From positions 13,940,525-14,004,524 of the forward strand of contig CM034595.1 of assembly GCA_020091685.1 (NCBI GenBank): DNA of 64,000 bases, written 5' to 3'. The DNA is from Lutjanus erythropterus (Eukaryota > Chordata > Actinopteri > Lutjaniformes > Lutjanidae). The notes beneath the pieces were generated by a model, which searched no databases, had not been told where the DNA came from, and saw only the letters and a list, made by a program, of their open reading frames with translations. Position numbers and translations under genes: made by a program. This document shows positions 23,851 to 35,788 of this stretch, one piece after another; position 1 is the stretch's first letter, and each line of letters opens with the position of its first letter.

Positions 23851-24689
23851 TATCTTTCTATTGTATTCTTGTACAGATTATAAGATTTCAAATTAACACT
23901 TTATTTCAGGTGTTTGGTAGATTTGGTGGTAAATTCCCACACACTAGCAAGACCAAACCACAGTCAGTTTGAAATCTTAGAGCAAATACATATATTGAAT
24001 ATATAGAAATATATTGAAATAGGAACCATTCGTTAGAATTGTCCTTATTATTCTGCATTGACTGCTGCTCAGCTTTTCCACAATATCGTTGAGTTCTGAT
24101 CAGCGGAGGCCACAGCGGGAATAAACTGTAATCGTGAGCAAGTTCCACTTCCAGTCATTACATCTCCACTTTTCTTTCTCCTGCATCTCTCCATCCCCTC
24201 CCTCTTTATTTCCTCCTCCCTTCCTTTTTTCCCCTCTGATCACGAAGCAAGGCGACATGATTGACACCCCGCGCAGATTTATTCAAAGACCCAGGTGGGC
24301 CTCTTGCCTGTACATTGGGAAAGCTGCATGCTACTGTGTCTATACTGTCACTCATTACCATATCTATACCGTGGTGTGATCCTGTCATCAGTTCAGGCAT
24401 ATAGGGCTACTGTCAGAACATCACAGGCCACACTGGCCTTAATTGTGATATAAATCCCTGAGGAGGAGTAACTGTACCTCTAACAGGGGTTGGAGGAAAA
24501 AAAAAAAAGACCTGACTCATTACCACATGTACCCACTATCGCCCCCAAGTGGCAAGGTGGTGCTTGTTTAGGGAGATCTTGCAGGTTAGGTGATAGGTGT
24601 GTTCTGGAACAGTATGTTAAAAATAGAGGTCAGTTTTGTATGATTAAAAAGATGAAACACTGTAGAATTTAACTATTACTTTTAACTTA

Positions 24690-25850
24690 AAGACTTACTT
24701 TCTGGGCTGCTTTAAAATGTTAAGTTAAGTAAATCTGAAAGGACAAGTTGAGGTAATTTTGTAATGATTCCAACAAACATTTCTGTCAAATAAAATTGGT
24801 ATTCATTCAGTTGTACTTGAGAAAAAATAACACAAGATTAAAATGTTAAGTTCAACCAACTTCCTTCAGTAACTTTACCAACATTTAAAAAAAAAAAAAG
24901 ATTTCCTTTTACATTGTCTTAGTTTGAACAGTCAGTTCTTTGTTTTATACAAAGAAATCCCGTCTGCAGCTGCTCCTGTTGGAGATACTTTTTTCCAGCA
25001 TTGGCACAAAGACAATATATGAAACTGTTCCCAGTGAATGTATTACATTTTAAATATATTTATATATTATCTTTTATTTTATTTGTAAACGCAAGTTTTT
25101 CTAACTTGAGGTACTATACAGAGTTCAATCATCTCATTAAATTAAGTTTCTAAAGAAACTTGATCAGCAAATTAGCACCCCTCCCAGCATGCATTGTTTG
25201 AGTGTAAAAGAAAATTTGTTTGTAATGTTTGTTACTGTGACTGAAGAGTTGCTGGTTCAACTTAATATCTTAACCTTATTGAACATATTTTCTAAAGTAC
25301 AAATGAATTAATATTAAGTTTATTTGTTTTGAATCATTACAAAATTACCTCTACTTGCCTTTACAAATGCAGTCAAGCTAAACTTTTAAGGCACCACAGA
25401 CATTAACCTTTTAAAGTTAAAACAAATAGCTTATTTTTACAGAGTGGTTTGTAGGGTTTTCATGTAAAAACAAACAAGCATGACATATCATTAAGTGTAT
25501 TACAGACAGCAAGTTTTTATCATATATGTTTTCCTAAAACTATAAAAAAGAAGGGCCTGGGAGAGTTTTAACTGTCACACAATGCATGCTGGGAGGTCTG
25601 CTAATATGCCGATTATGTTTCTTTATAAACTTAATTTAATGAGTTGATTGAACGCATCAGTACGTTCATTCAACTCATCATTTGTTTTTAAGTTCTGAAG
25701 TGTTCTGACAATAAATACTAGAAATTTTAAGTTTGATTAACTTGAACAAATACAATGTATACATTTATATTAAGTTAATGACAAAAAAATTTGTTGATTC
25801 CACTAAATTCCTGGGTGATTTTCTGTACAGTGAAATGTTTCCTCTAACCC
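24690..25850. mobile_element. Foldback element with several internal inverted repeats
   Basis: 'aagttgaggtaattttgtaa' (about 24745) is answered by 'cattacaaaattacctctac' (about 25335). 'ctcccagcatgcattg' (about 25184) is answered by 'caatgcatgctgggag' (about 25580). 'ttaagtttgattaacttgaa' near 25730 belongs to the same right arm. The block is AT-rich with no ORF. It is probably one or two overlapping MITEs; limits approximate. Confidence 0.5.
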
Positions 25851-25959
25851 AGCGATTCACTGCATCAGACAAAAACTCTGACTTTCACTGACGCTGTCAT
25901 AGCTCAGGGCTGAGCTGACACCCCTGCTCCTCCTGACTGCAAGTTCGCTGCGGAGCATC

Positions 25960-26110
25960 ACGCTAATTCAATTGGCAGGAAAACAAACAATATATTTTTT
26001 TTTTAATTTTAATTGACTGGATTAATTGTGTTGGCCTTTTTGGGCAGCTAAGGATTCCTTCCGTGGTTTTTTTTCATGCCGCGTTGGCCGGTCGGTGAGA
26101 GGAAATAATC
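25960..26110. promoter_or_regulatory. Candidate conserved noncoding element
   Basis: Contains 'atcacgctaattcaattggc', 'aattgactggattaattgtg' and 'ggcctttttgggcagctaag' in unique sequence. A second patch with the same texture is at 26570-26700. Composition-based inference only. Confidence 0.35.
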
Positions 26111-26974
26111 CGCCTGTGCTCTCGCACTGCAACACAAAGACAGAAAAGAGAGAAAGAGGGAGAGAGGCCGACTCTCGCCTCAAGCCAAACTGACACAAAC
26201 AGACAACTTCAAAGTGAAGACTGTTGTTTATTTGGTGAAGGGAAAAGGGGGGAGAGAGGGGAAAAAAAGAGAGAAAATTTATCTGATATGCAACTGTCAG
26301 GAGAGCATTTTCACATGCAAAATAGCGAGTGAGTGAGAGAGATTACCTAGAGGGAGGAACATGACAGCATTCACTAGGGTCAGGATGGATCATCATCTTC
26401 AGCCCCCCCTTCCCTCCCTCCATCGCCTCTCTCTTTCTCCCTCCATCGCTCTATCTTTATCTCTCCCGCTCTCTGTTTCCCTCCCTCCTTCCTTCCGTTT
26501 TCCCCTCCTCTCCCCTTTCCCTCTCATCCTGTTTTCAGACTCCATCACTCTGCACTTCGACAACCCGGCAGCTTAAATCCAGACTAAATTAGCTGAATGA
26601 AGATTAAATCATTTGGCCCTGAGCTCTCCAAGATATTGGGAGGAAGACTGAGTAAGCCTTAAATGGTGGCTGACTGGGTTCGGACCTATACATGTGTCTG
26701 AGGAGAGGCTCTTCCTTCAGTGGCAGTCAATTGAAACCTGATTAGAGGGGGGGGTGTTGGGTAAAAAATGGGGAAAAGATTAAATTTCTGGGACAAGTGT
26801 TTCCTAAGTAAGAACGCTGGCTTCGTTATTTTTCGTTTGCCTGCACAATGTCGACCGACGACAGGCTTGTTCCCGGGCTAAGATATCGAACAGGGCAACA
26901 TCATCGCTCACGGAGCTTGGGAGAAATGTTCTCGAAAGTGCTGTAGTCAATGTGGTCTTTAGGTACTCAAATCA

Positions 26975-28514
26975 GGGCCCTATTGTATCTACGTCTAGGA
27001 TGACATTTTTGGTATTACGGTAACGCGTTTCCTAACTAGGGTGACCAGATGACAATGGGTGAAATTCGGGAAAGTGGAGTGTTTTAAAACAGGTTGAATG
27101 ACATCAACAATGTGTTATTCACAGGGGCCTAATGTAGACTAATTGATAATTTAATCAAAGGGTCTTCTATATTGTAGTCACAGCAGCAGCTTGTTGCTAA
27201 TTATTCATGGAAATCTGGCAGTGCTTCGAAATATTAAGTGCCACATTTTTTAATATGACTGTGCCACCAAGTCAGGTCTCCTCAGAATTTTTGCCTTCAA
27301 GTATCAAGTCAAGTTTAGCACAGACAGCTCTCCTTTCAGCTTGTTCATATTATCTACTACTATAATCATTATTTTAGGGACAAACAGGACAGAAATTGGG
27401 ATTTGGGATTTGGGACAACTGCTCGTAAGTTTTACTATTTTATCTTAGGATAGAGATTTAGCTATTATAGACCTGTCCTAACTGAAGAATTTCCTAAGTT
27501 AGGAATTCTGAGTCAGGATGGCATAGACCCTGCCACAAATTCTAAATAAAAACTTAGAGCACCACTGTTGTCAGGTCTGTACGACAATGATGATGAAAAT
27601 GGGGAACAACATGAATGTCAAAATATTACAACTGAAACTAAACATATGATGATGCTTTGTATTAATGGCTATATATCAACTGTCAGGGCAATTAATTTAA
27701 TCAACGTGCTACATCTGTTCACATATTTACCCCATGACTCACTGCTAAAATTGAAGCTAAAATTGATTAATTGTCTTTGACCCTTCCCAAGCCCCACCCC
27801 TTTTTGCCCAATGCTCCACTAACAGTTAAGCAAGCTAAACTCGGTCAACTTTCTCCATTTCCTGTAAAATCGATACATAGCTCACATCTTAAGTTAGCTA
27901 ATGTTAGCAAAACACAAGCTAACTAGCTAGCTAATATTAGCAAAACACTGGATAACCAGCTGGCTAATAGCTGATGTAGATTAGCTAAGTAGTTAGCTAG
28001 CGTTTTGCTAATATAAGCTAACTTAAGGTGTGAATGTGTCTTAAGTTACAGCAACATCTTTTAACCATCTTCAAAATTTGTTTTTATTTTCACTATAGAT
28101 GAGGCTAGCACATAGCATATCTAAGTACAGGAAACAGGAAAGGAGGAAGTTAACCAAGGTAGCTGAGCTAGCTCAACCATCACTGAAGGACAAAGGAAAA
28201 AGGGGTGGGTCTTAGGAAGGGTCAATTATTGCAAGCTTGCTTACCAGTGACAAGTAAATTGAGACAGCCATTGTCAAGGTCACAGGTTGTCTCACAAACA
28301 CAGATACAGGTATGACAGAATGAGCATGTAGTGGAAAACCAAGTTTACAGTTCTATTTTGGTTTCTCAAAATAAGATAATATACAAGGTCTGAGATAAGA
28401 TTGGACTCAGCTATGAATTTAGGAACTGCTTCTGTAATAGGAGGTAGGATTTTGTCCTGTCTTCAAAACTTAAGACAGGACAAGCAGTTAGGAAATTTTC
28501 TGTAATGAGGCCCC
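26975..28514. mobile_element. Relic TIR element hosting MITE family B
   Basis: The left end 'ggccctattgtatctacgtc' then 'gtttcctaac' and the right end 'gttaggaaattttctgtaat' then 'gaggcccc' are loosely inverse. An internal pair ('cctaagttaggaattctg' near 27490 and 'taagacaggacaagcag' near 28480) repeats the theme. MITE B sits inside at 27778-28225. Outer limits are uncertain. Confidence 0.4.
27778..28225. mobile_element. MITE family B, complete copy
   Basis: The left end 'ttgacccttcccaagcccca' followed by 'cccctttttg' and the right end 'aaaaaggggtgggtcttagg' followed by 'aagggtcaa' are terminal inverted repeats of about 30 bases. The middle has an inverted, GCTAA-rich stretch ('cttaagttagctaatgttag' answered by 'taatataagctaacttaagg'), so it can fold back. 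No ORF of note. A shorter relative is at 7337-7505. Confidence 0.75.
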
Positions 28515-29406
28515 AGTTTCCTGGATGGTGCTGGTTAAACATTCACATGAACACCGACAACCATCTCCACCGGCCTGCTGCAGCAGATACAACTACAGTA
28601 CAAACTCTACTGCTGTAGAAAGAATCTCTCAGGAACAAGTCCAAGAATTATCCCAACAGCAGGGCATTTTAAAGTGAAATATCTACCGAGTTATATCATA
28701 CTTAGGCCCGCAGGAGTGTACAGCCAGCATGTCACACAAAACAACAACTAAAACCTCCATGAAGAGGCCACATGTGTCTGCAGAGCATTGTAGATGAACC
28801 TCCTCTGAGAGGACTGCTGCTGCATATGACTGCAATATAAACAACAGCACACAACAGAGATGCTGCTGCTGATTTATGTTTACCTTCAATCCCGGGAGAA
28901 AGAGGGGGAGGAGAGAGAGAGAGAGAGAGAAAAAAAAAAAGATAATGAAATAAATAATAAAAGACCAGGCCCATCAGATAAGCTCCTGTTTATCCCGCTG
29001 TAGGGCAAATACAAATTGTCAATTTAATGAACACGGTGGACGTGATGAAAGAGGGGTGAAGGAGCCTCCTGCCTGACAAACAATCAGGAAATGTTATCTT
29101 AATATTGTTGCGCTGTTATTCAGCCCATAACTTAGGGGGTGGGGAGAGGCCATGAGGAGAAGGAGGTGGCACGGAGGGGAGAGGGGAGCGAGGGGTGGGG
29201 GTGGGGGGCAGGGAGGCACAAAGGCCAGGTCCCTCTGTGGTGGCCCTGTTATTGCCTGTTTTTATTATGAGCCATAGCTCAATGGTCCCAAACACACTTT
29301 GAAGCACACAAACCTAAATTTGAGCCTGGGAAGAGTGGTCGCACACACATATAGACGGACCCTCGTGCACACTTCAACACACACGTTACGGAAAATTACT
29401 AGTCGT

Positions 29407-30591
29407 CTTGATCGCACTTTATTTTACAGTGCGCTAATGAGACGTAACAAGCTGTATGTTGCATCAAATTAGACAAAAATAATATGGTTTTTACTAGACA
29501 AGAAACCAACACAATTATACATATTAGACATCATACACCCGAACACTAAAAATATTATCTTCTCTATTAGACAATAGTTATACCATAACTAGACACCGTA
29601 CACCTAATGATACACAGGATTCACCATTAATGTTTTTCTGTCACTTGCCTGGTCGGACAAGTGGGTGAGGAATCTATAAACTGTCATATTTATTAGTGGT
29701 TATCAAATGACAGCAAAGAACTTTAGTCCTTTAGTTAACTGTCATGTTTAATCTAGGGCTGCAACGTCTATAAAATGCCAGAAATAATGAAAAACGTCCA
29801 TCCCGGTTTTTCAAAGTCCAAGGTGATGTCTTTAAATGTCTCATTTGGTCTGTCTGAAACCCAAAGATGTTCAGTTTAAAAGCAGGGGAAATCTCTCTAT
29901 CCATTTTCAGCATTTTCTGCCATTTTGCATGAAAAATGACTTGAACAATTAACAGTTAATTGATTATCAAAATATTTTAATGGTTTGATTCTTTTTTACA
30001 ACTTGTCTGGTAGGACAAATGAGTTCCTAGATTTATTTGCCCAACATAGAAATTTACTTGCCCGGGGCAAGCAGGCAAGCCTTACTGTTGAGCTCTAAGA
30101 CAAAACAAACCATAGTTTATATCAAATCAGACAAAAAGTAGAAATATGTTCTTTGTTTGACTCTTTATTAGACCCTTATTAGACGTTGAGGGTAACTGGG
30201 GGCAGAATACAACAGAACTGTATTGTAAACTAAAGTGAAATCACATATCTGTCCAATGCTTACTTCTTTACTTCTGTCTACAGTATTAGCATAGGTCTGT
30301 GCAGTCATCCTGAGATAAATATTCCTCTAACTCAATAATTTTGGTCTTTACTTGGCTCACATATTGTTTTTAAATGGGGAAATAGCCGACATGTCATTTC
30401 AGTTTTTTTCAGTTTACAGTACAGTTCTGTTGTACTGTGTCCCTAATTACCCTATAGTAAAGGTCTAATCAAGAATGCAATACTGTCCAATAAAGAACAT
30501 TAGTTTTTGTCATACCTTTTGTCCAACTTGATACAAAATGCAGTTTGTTTTGTCTTATTAGTGCACTGTAAAATAAAGTGTGAACTAAGTC
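29407..30591. mobile_element. TIR DNA element with 'cactttattttacagtgc' ends
   Basis: The left end 'cttgatcgcactttatttta' then 'cagtgcgctaatgagac' is answered by the right end 'gtcttattagtgcactgtaa' then 'aataaagtgtgaactaag'. Similarity continues inward for about 70 bases ('gcatcaaattagacaaaa' against its inverse near 30515-30535). It holds a copy of the GCTGCAAC repeat (29753-29990). No transposase frame found. Confidence 0.65.
29753..29990. mobile_element. hAT-type 'AGGGCTGCAAC' MITE copy, nested and 3'-truncated
   Basis: Starts 'tagggctgcaacg', continues 'aaatgccagaaataatgaaa', 'tctttaaatgtctcatttgg', 'cccaaagatgttcagtttaa' and 'attgattatcaaaatatt'. This matches the other copies in order. 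The closing end is missing. Confidence 0.6.
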
Positions 30592-30939
30592 TTTTTTGCA
30601 AGAGAATGAAACAACATGACTGTGAACAAAACACCCTAAAATGATCTCTTTATTCGAGTGTGTGCGCATGCTGCTACGACGTCTTGATTCCACACTCAGT
30701 TAATTTAAAAGCTTAATAGGTTTTACGGATATCAGACTATTAATCACAATGTTTTAACCAAAAAACTGCAAATCAAGAGCTCCAAAAAGCTTCCTGCTGG
30801 AATTAGCAGCCGCTGAAAAGTACTGGAAATCTGATTTGTGTGACACTGTTCGGTCAAAGGCCTCTTCCCATCCTTTAAACGGCACTTTAAAAAGTGTCCA
30901 GATGCTTCACAGCTCAAAGTTTTTTTTTGTAAGTCTTGA

Positions 30940-32170
30940 ATTTAAAGCATCGCAATCTGAGGAGCCACCAAAATTAACTATTATCTCCATATTTATATAT
31001 TGCCGGCACTAAATTGCGTCGGGAAGAATTACTATCAATATGAATATCTGCAACAATAACTCAGCCGCAGTGCTGAGGACAGGATGCTCTTTATCAGGCT
31101 TCTGATAGGCCTTAAATACAGCACAAGGCAGCCATATCAGAGCTTTTTCTCTCTAATATCAGGCCGCATTAGCACCTCGTAAATCAAATTACACTCCTAG
31201 AATTTCATTAGGCTCACCTGCCAGCACTGCTGTGCTGCAGAAATATTTATGTTTTTATGCTGCGATTGTGTGCTCACAGGTACACAAAAGGGAAGGGAAG
31301 GGGGGCTGCGAGGGAAAAAAAATGGGTGATAAACCTAATTATCTTTTAAGAATACAGAGAAAATGTGTCATAAATTGTGGCGATCCTGAGGAGAGCTGGC
31401 GTTCTCGAAGCCTGTGGGGCTGAGAGTTGGGGGACAAGTCTGCTCTGCTGTTTACCATCTTTAACCGGGGCTAGACTCCCGCAATCCAATTAGCGGCTTC
31501 CCCAAATTCGCTCTAAACAGAAATCAAACAGGATGATGTATGACGCCGATCACCGGGCCCTCAACAGCGAGCTAATCTGATAAAGCGGAAAAAGCAAGAC
31601 TGCTAATAGTGCAAATACTTGTTCAAACTGGATCCAAATGTTATGATAGGAGTCTGTCTTTGTTATTTAATTACCTCAAAACAATTTCACATTCCCATTT
31701 GTTTATTTGTTGTTGTTGTTTGTTAGATTATATTATATGCATCCTAAGCATCTCCAGTTTCTTTTGCTGAGCCGAGGCGGGGTTTTAGAGGGAAGGGGAT
31801 GCCGACATTCCTGTAATTTCTTTCCCATCTGGCTGGCCGGTGCGGGTCGGTCTGGGATGGCGGGGTGTCTGGGTATGGATTTTGATTAGACACAAAGGGA
31901 AATGACTGAGCCAGTGACCGTAACGACAGCCACTTAATAAAAGGTACAGTCTATACATCAAAGAGCATCTAGCTGTAAATCATTCGGCCCTGTAACGACG
32001 TGCATCGCCGTCCCATTACCGAGCCCCTAACAGGGCCACTCATATTTACTCTCCAGGCCCCAATATCATTTTAGAATAATGAGCTTTGTCCCTTATCTAA
32101 TTAACAGGGGCCGAGGTTCATTTGTTTTTCTCCCCTCTCCTCTTTCTCTCAGAAATTAGGACGCTGGCGT
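30940..32170. promoter_or_regulatory. Candidate conserved noncoding block, about 1.2 kb
   Basis: A long run with no simple repeats and several enhancer-like stretches: 'ccatatttatatattgccgg', 'gcgtcgggaagaattactat', 'ggccgcattagcacctcgta', 'caatccaattagcggcttcc', 'cgatcaccgggccctcaaca' and 'cccttatctaattaacaggg'. No coding frame has recognisable content. This is the largest repeat-free block in the intron and the best candidate for a cluster of conserved elements. Inference from sequence texture. Confidence 0.45.
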
Positions 32171-32308
32171 GTTAGTTTTACTCACAAATATTTAGCGATT
32201 TTGCTCCGCGGTACGACCGGTAAAAGTTATAACACAGATAGGAGGTGGTGACTATTGTTGTAATGTTGTGTGTAATTGCCGCATGTTGCAACCAGAGGCT
32301 GTTTATCC

Positions 32309-32312
<4 letters not shown>

Positions 32313-32377
<65 letters not shown>

Positions 32378-32798
32378 CCACTGGGCAGAAGTAAAAGACC
32401 AGGTCCATTCTCCCTCTTATTACTGGAATTGTAATTCAATGATCACCTTAGATCACACGCGTGCCATAAATCAGATAGGCTTGACAGAGGATGAAAAATT
32501 GTATTAATAATGTGAAACTTATTATACAGTCCCAAATGCTCCCTTGATAAATGACATTGTTTGGGCCTGACAATGATTGCATTTAAAACATTATTTCTGT
32601 TTTGTGCTGGTGTGTGTATGTGTGTGTGTGTGTGTGTGCGTGTGTGTGTGTGTACACTGCTGGACATAGCAGCAGCGGTGCGCTGGGTGGGGAAGACAGA
32701 GGTGGGGTTCCCGAGCTTCATAAAATATTCAAGATGTTTCTCACCCTTCTCTCTGGAGTCAGTGGGCAGGCGATGGCCGTGGCAGTAAGGGTATGAAA

Positions 32799-32860
<62 letters not shown>
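32313..32860. repeat. Cluster of three (GT)n microsatellites
   Basis: GT runs at 32313-32375, 32610-32653 (interrupted) and 32801-32860, all in the same orientation within 550 bases. Overlapping Cys-Val and Thr-His ORFs are artefacts. Confidence 0.95.
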
Positions 32861-32861
<1 letters not shown>

Positions 32862-33435
32862 CCGGCACAAGTGAAATGGCTGGTGGCTCACCGCAGCGCA
32901 AACACCCAAAGTCCCAAACCACGGAAATGAGCCGCGCACATCTTCAAGTCATAAAGAAGCGTACTCGCATTATTATTACGACATGTCCTAGTCAGATATT
33001 AGCGAATGTGAGGAACTGCAGAAAAGAGCTGCACTCGGACAGTCATTTATGAACAAGCCTGCTATAGCTTTTATTTTCTTTTTTGAATATGTGATTTAGA
33101 GAAGAGTTTATTTTTCTTCATAAGTCAATTTATACAAGAATGCAAATATAAGAAAGAAGCGAGTATAGACTTAGTTTGAGCAGAGACATGAAACTCTTTA
33201 CAGAAAATAATGAGGAAAAAGCCTGAGAGTGAGTACAAGTACTGTGTTTGCATTCTTTCTTTCTCTCTTTCTATGCCGTGTCCTATCAGAACAAGCTGGA
33301 CAGCAGCATTTACAGGTTTTCTTTTAAACTGCTAACATGCAATGGTCAAAACTGAAGTCATGTTGTTAACCTCTTCAGACAGTCAGCCTAACTAAAGTCT
33401 ACATGGACCAAACTGTCAATCATTTTTCATTGCCT

Positions 33436-33994
33436 CGGGGGCGGATCCGTGGCATGGCGTGGCAACTGCCACCCTAAGAAGATGCCTTCCACCCTAATTT
33501 TGGACAATTCTATTTTAAAATATATCTATGATATATAACTATATATATGAAAAGTTGTGGCTGAACAGAAATGTGCAAGACTGAAACTCTGAAGTCTAAG
33601 TGCAAGTGAACGCAGCAAGAGATGATACGCTATAGTTTATCATTTAATGTTCTGTTTGGGCTACATTTTAGGCAAAGTGTTGGCCTTATGTTCAATTAAA
33701 AACAGACATACAGTATATTTGGAAAAATAACTAAAGATTTGAAAATAAATCCGTACTGATTTCTAATGCCACCTTTAGATATTTCTGTTGGTTTCAATGT
33801 TTTATCAGGGTTTTCCCAGCCTATCTAACTCAAAGTTTGGCCACCTTTGTATTATTGGCTGCAACCTTTGATGAAAATTACAACAAAAATACAAAGGCTT
33901 TTATATATCTTATATCTTAACACATGTTCTCCAGCATTTGCCTCCTTTGTCTCAAAAACATCACCCCATAAATATTTCTCTAGGTCCACCCCTG
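33436..33994. mobile_element. hAT-type element with 8-bp target duplication
   Basis: The left end CGGGGGCGGATCC and right end GGTCCACCCCTG are inverse copies. They are flanked by CATTGCCT (33428-33435) and CATTGCTT (33995-34002), seven of eight bases alike. 559 bp long. The interior has AT-rich text without an intact transposase frame. Confidence 0.65.
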
Positions 33995-34852
33995 CATTGC
34001 TTTCACACAAATTGCATTCGACAACCAAATTTTCCATTCATACTTCACCACTTGCAAAACACTACAGTATATACACATTCACTAAAGACCATTTTCAAAA
34101 CTGTTAAAAAACACATTCAATGATTGAATGATGAAAGATACATTTATGCAGTAGCATTTTAGTATAATATTCACAACCAAATGAAGTAATAACTATTGAC
34201 TATTGTTGTAATTTCAACTGCAAGCCTATGCAGGTGATTATTTATGATTAATTCTTTTAAGACAGTCACTAATATATATTATATTTTATTTTATAATGAA
34301 ATATAATATAAATGATTTGTGTGAAAAATCTAAAAAAAACTTCACAGACAAAAGTTCATCATTGATGTAATGCTCCCTGATGTTTTTAGGTCAAGGTGTT
34401 AAGTGTGACAATGTATGCTTCTGAGTGAGAAATGCCAGTTTTATGCCATTATGAGCTTTTTTTCAGACATCTATTACACATGTTGGTGTTTTTTATGTGA
34501 GCTGGAGGTGAGATGAACTGTTCAGCCAAGGCGCACGTCTGTAATTTAGACGGTATGAAGAGTGTTTAACAAGTGGCCTCAGTATTGTCCGATGCTTGTT
34601 AGCAATTGAAAAAACCTATAAGTACACGAGTCCAGTCTGCATTCACTAACAATGAACTGCACCGAACGGAGCACAAAGCAGCAGAGAGAGAAAAAGGATC
34701 TGGCACAGGTCCTATTTCTTTTCACAAGGACGAACACATTAAGTTGTAGCACAGTATTTTGCTAATGCTGTCTTGTTTTCAGCACCTAGCTCTATGGATT
34801 AAGTGCCCTTGCTTAGTGCACAACCTGTCATGAGGGATGTAACGTCCGTGGC

Positions 34853-35313
34853 AAAGATTGAGCCAGCAGTCTCAACCCGCCTGCCTGCCAATGCTGTTGC
34901 AAACTAGCACATCAAAACTGACAAGAGTAAAATGTTAGCCTTATGTTCTCACACACCAATTCTCTCTGTTCAAGTAACAATCAAGAGATGCCCCAGTGGG
35001 ACTTGTGCTGATCCAGCGAACAAATACTCACATCAGATACTTGTGATACTAACCAAAATCCATGGATCAGATGGGGAGGAGGGGGGGCAACAATCTAATA
35101 AAAAACTATTGACAAATATTGTAGCAAAGCCAGTGAAGTGCACATGCTGCCTGGAAAAAGCAATTGGCAAAATGTTAAGAGTGCAATATGAGTGCTTCAA
35201 GAGGCAGAATCAGTGTTGGAACTTAAAAGCATCATGCAAATGTGTTCAAGCAACAAACAAAAATAAGAAAAGTGTGCTGGAGTAATAAAAAGATTGAGCC
35301 AGCAGTCTCAACC
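34853..35313. repeat. Insert between perfect 25-bp direct repeats
   Basis: The 25 bases at 34853-34877 are repeated exactly at 35289-35313 (core 'gattgagccagcagtctcaa'). The 411 bases between them contain one ORF whose stop codons (TAATAA) touch the second repeat. This arrangement suggests a target-site duplication around a retroposed or captured insert, or a terminally repeated mini-element. Perfect identity suggests it is young compared with the decayed repeats nearby. Confidence 0.6.
34932..35285 (+). CDS. Hypothetical cysteine-rich 117-residue ORF in the direct-repeat insert
   Basis: An ORF of 117 codons inside the insert flanked by 25-bp direct repeats. It is unusual here because it is not simple repeat and has balanced residue use. 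It has a hydrophobic start (MLALCSHTPILSVQV), a K-R-C-P-S-G-T-C motif, a long basic/acidic middle (K-I-H-G-S-D-G-E-E-G-G), then K-C-T-C-C and Q-Y-E-C…N-Q-C…S-C-K-C toward the end. Paired cysteines suggest a metal-binding or disulfide-rich domain, possibly a fragment of a mobile-element protein. The frame is also open upstream to 34878 apart from one TAG. I do not recognise the family and propose no function. It could be a pseudogene fragment or chance ORF. Confidence 0.3.
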   Translation: MLALCSHTPILSVQVTIKRCPSGTCADPANKYSHQILVILTKIHGSDGEEGGQQSNKKLLTNIVAKPVKCTCCLEKAIGKMLRVQYECFKRQNQCWNLKASCKCVQATNKNKKSVLE

Positions 35314-35788
35314 TGTGAAAAGGGATTACCAATAGCATTAAAACAGAGTTAGTAACAGAGAAAATATCATGTGCTGGATGACCAATTATTACAGATGACA
35401 TATGGGGCTTATATGTGACATCCTATGTCAATGCCTAAGTCTGACAGCAGACCAGATTGACTCTCACTTTAAAACGAACAAACAAACAAACAAAAAACAT
35501 GGTGTTCCAGCTAAACTGCCACTTTTACCACAAATGGAGAAATCCAGTGTGACGGCAATTCAGAAGAATATTTGATGCATTTTGCAGGAGGTTTTCATGG
35601 CTTTACAGCAAAGTGCACGTGAATGATTTATTAATGATTGTTACGGTTAAGACAATTTTAAAGAGGAATATCATATTGAAACTCTTGGTAGTCTGTACTG
35701 ATAGATCACCAAAAACACAGAACTGACCAAGGACTAAAACTTGCATATGTGAGATGAACGTCACTCACTCATTAGTCCTAACAAACAT

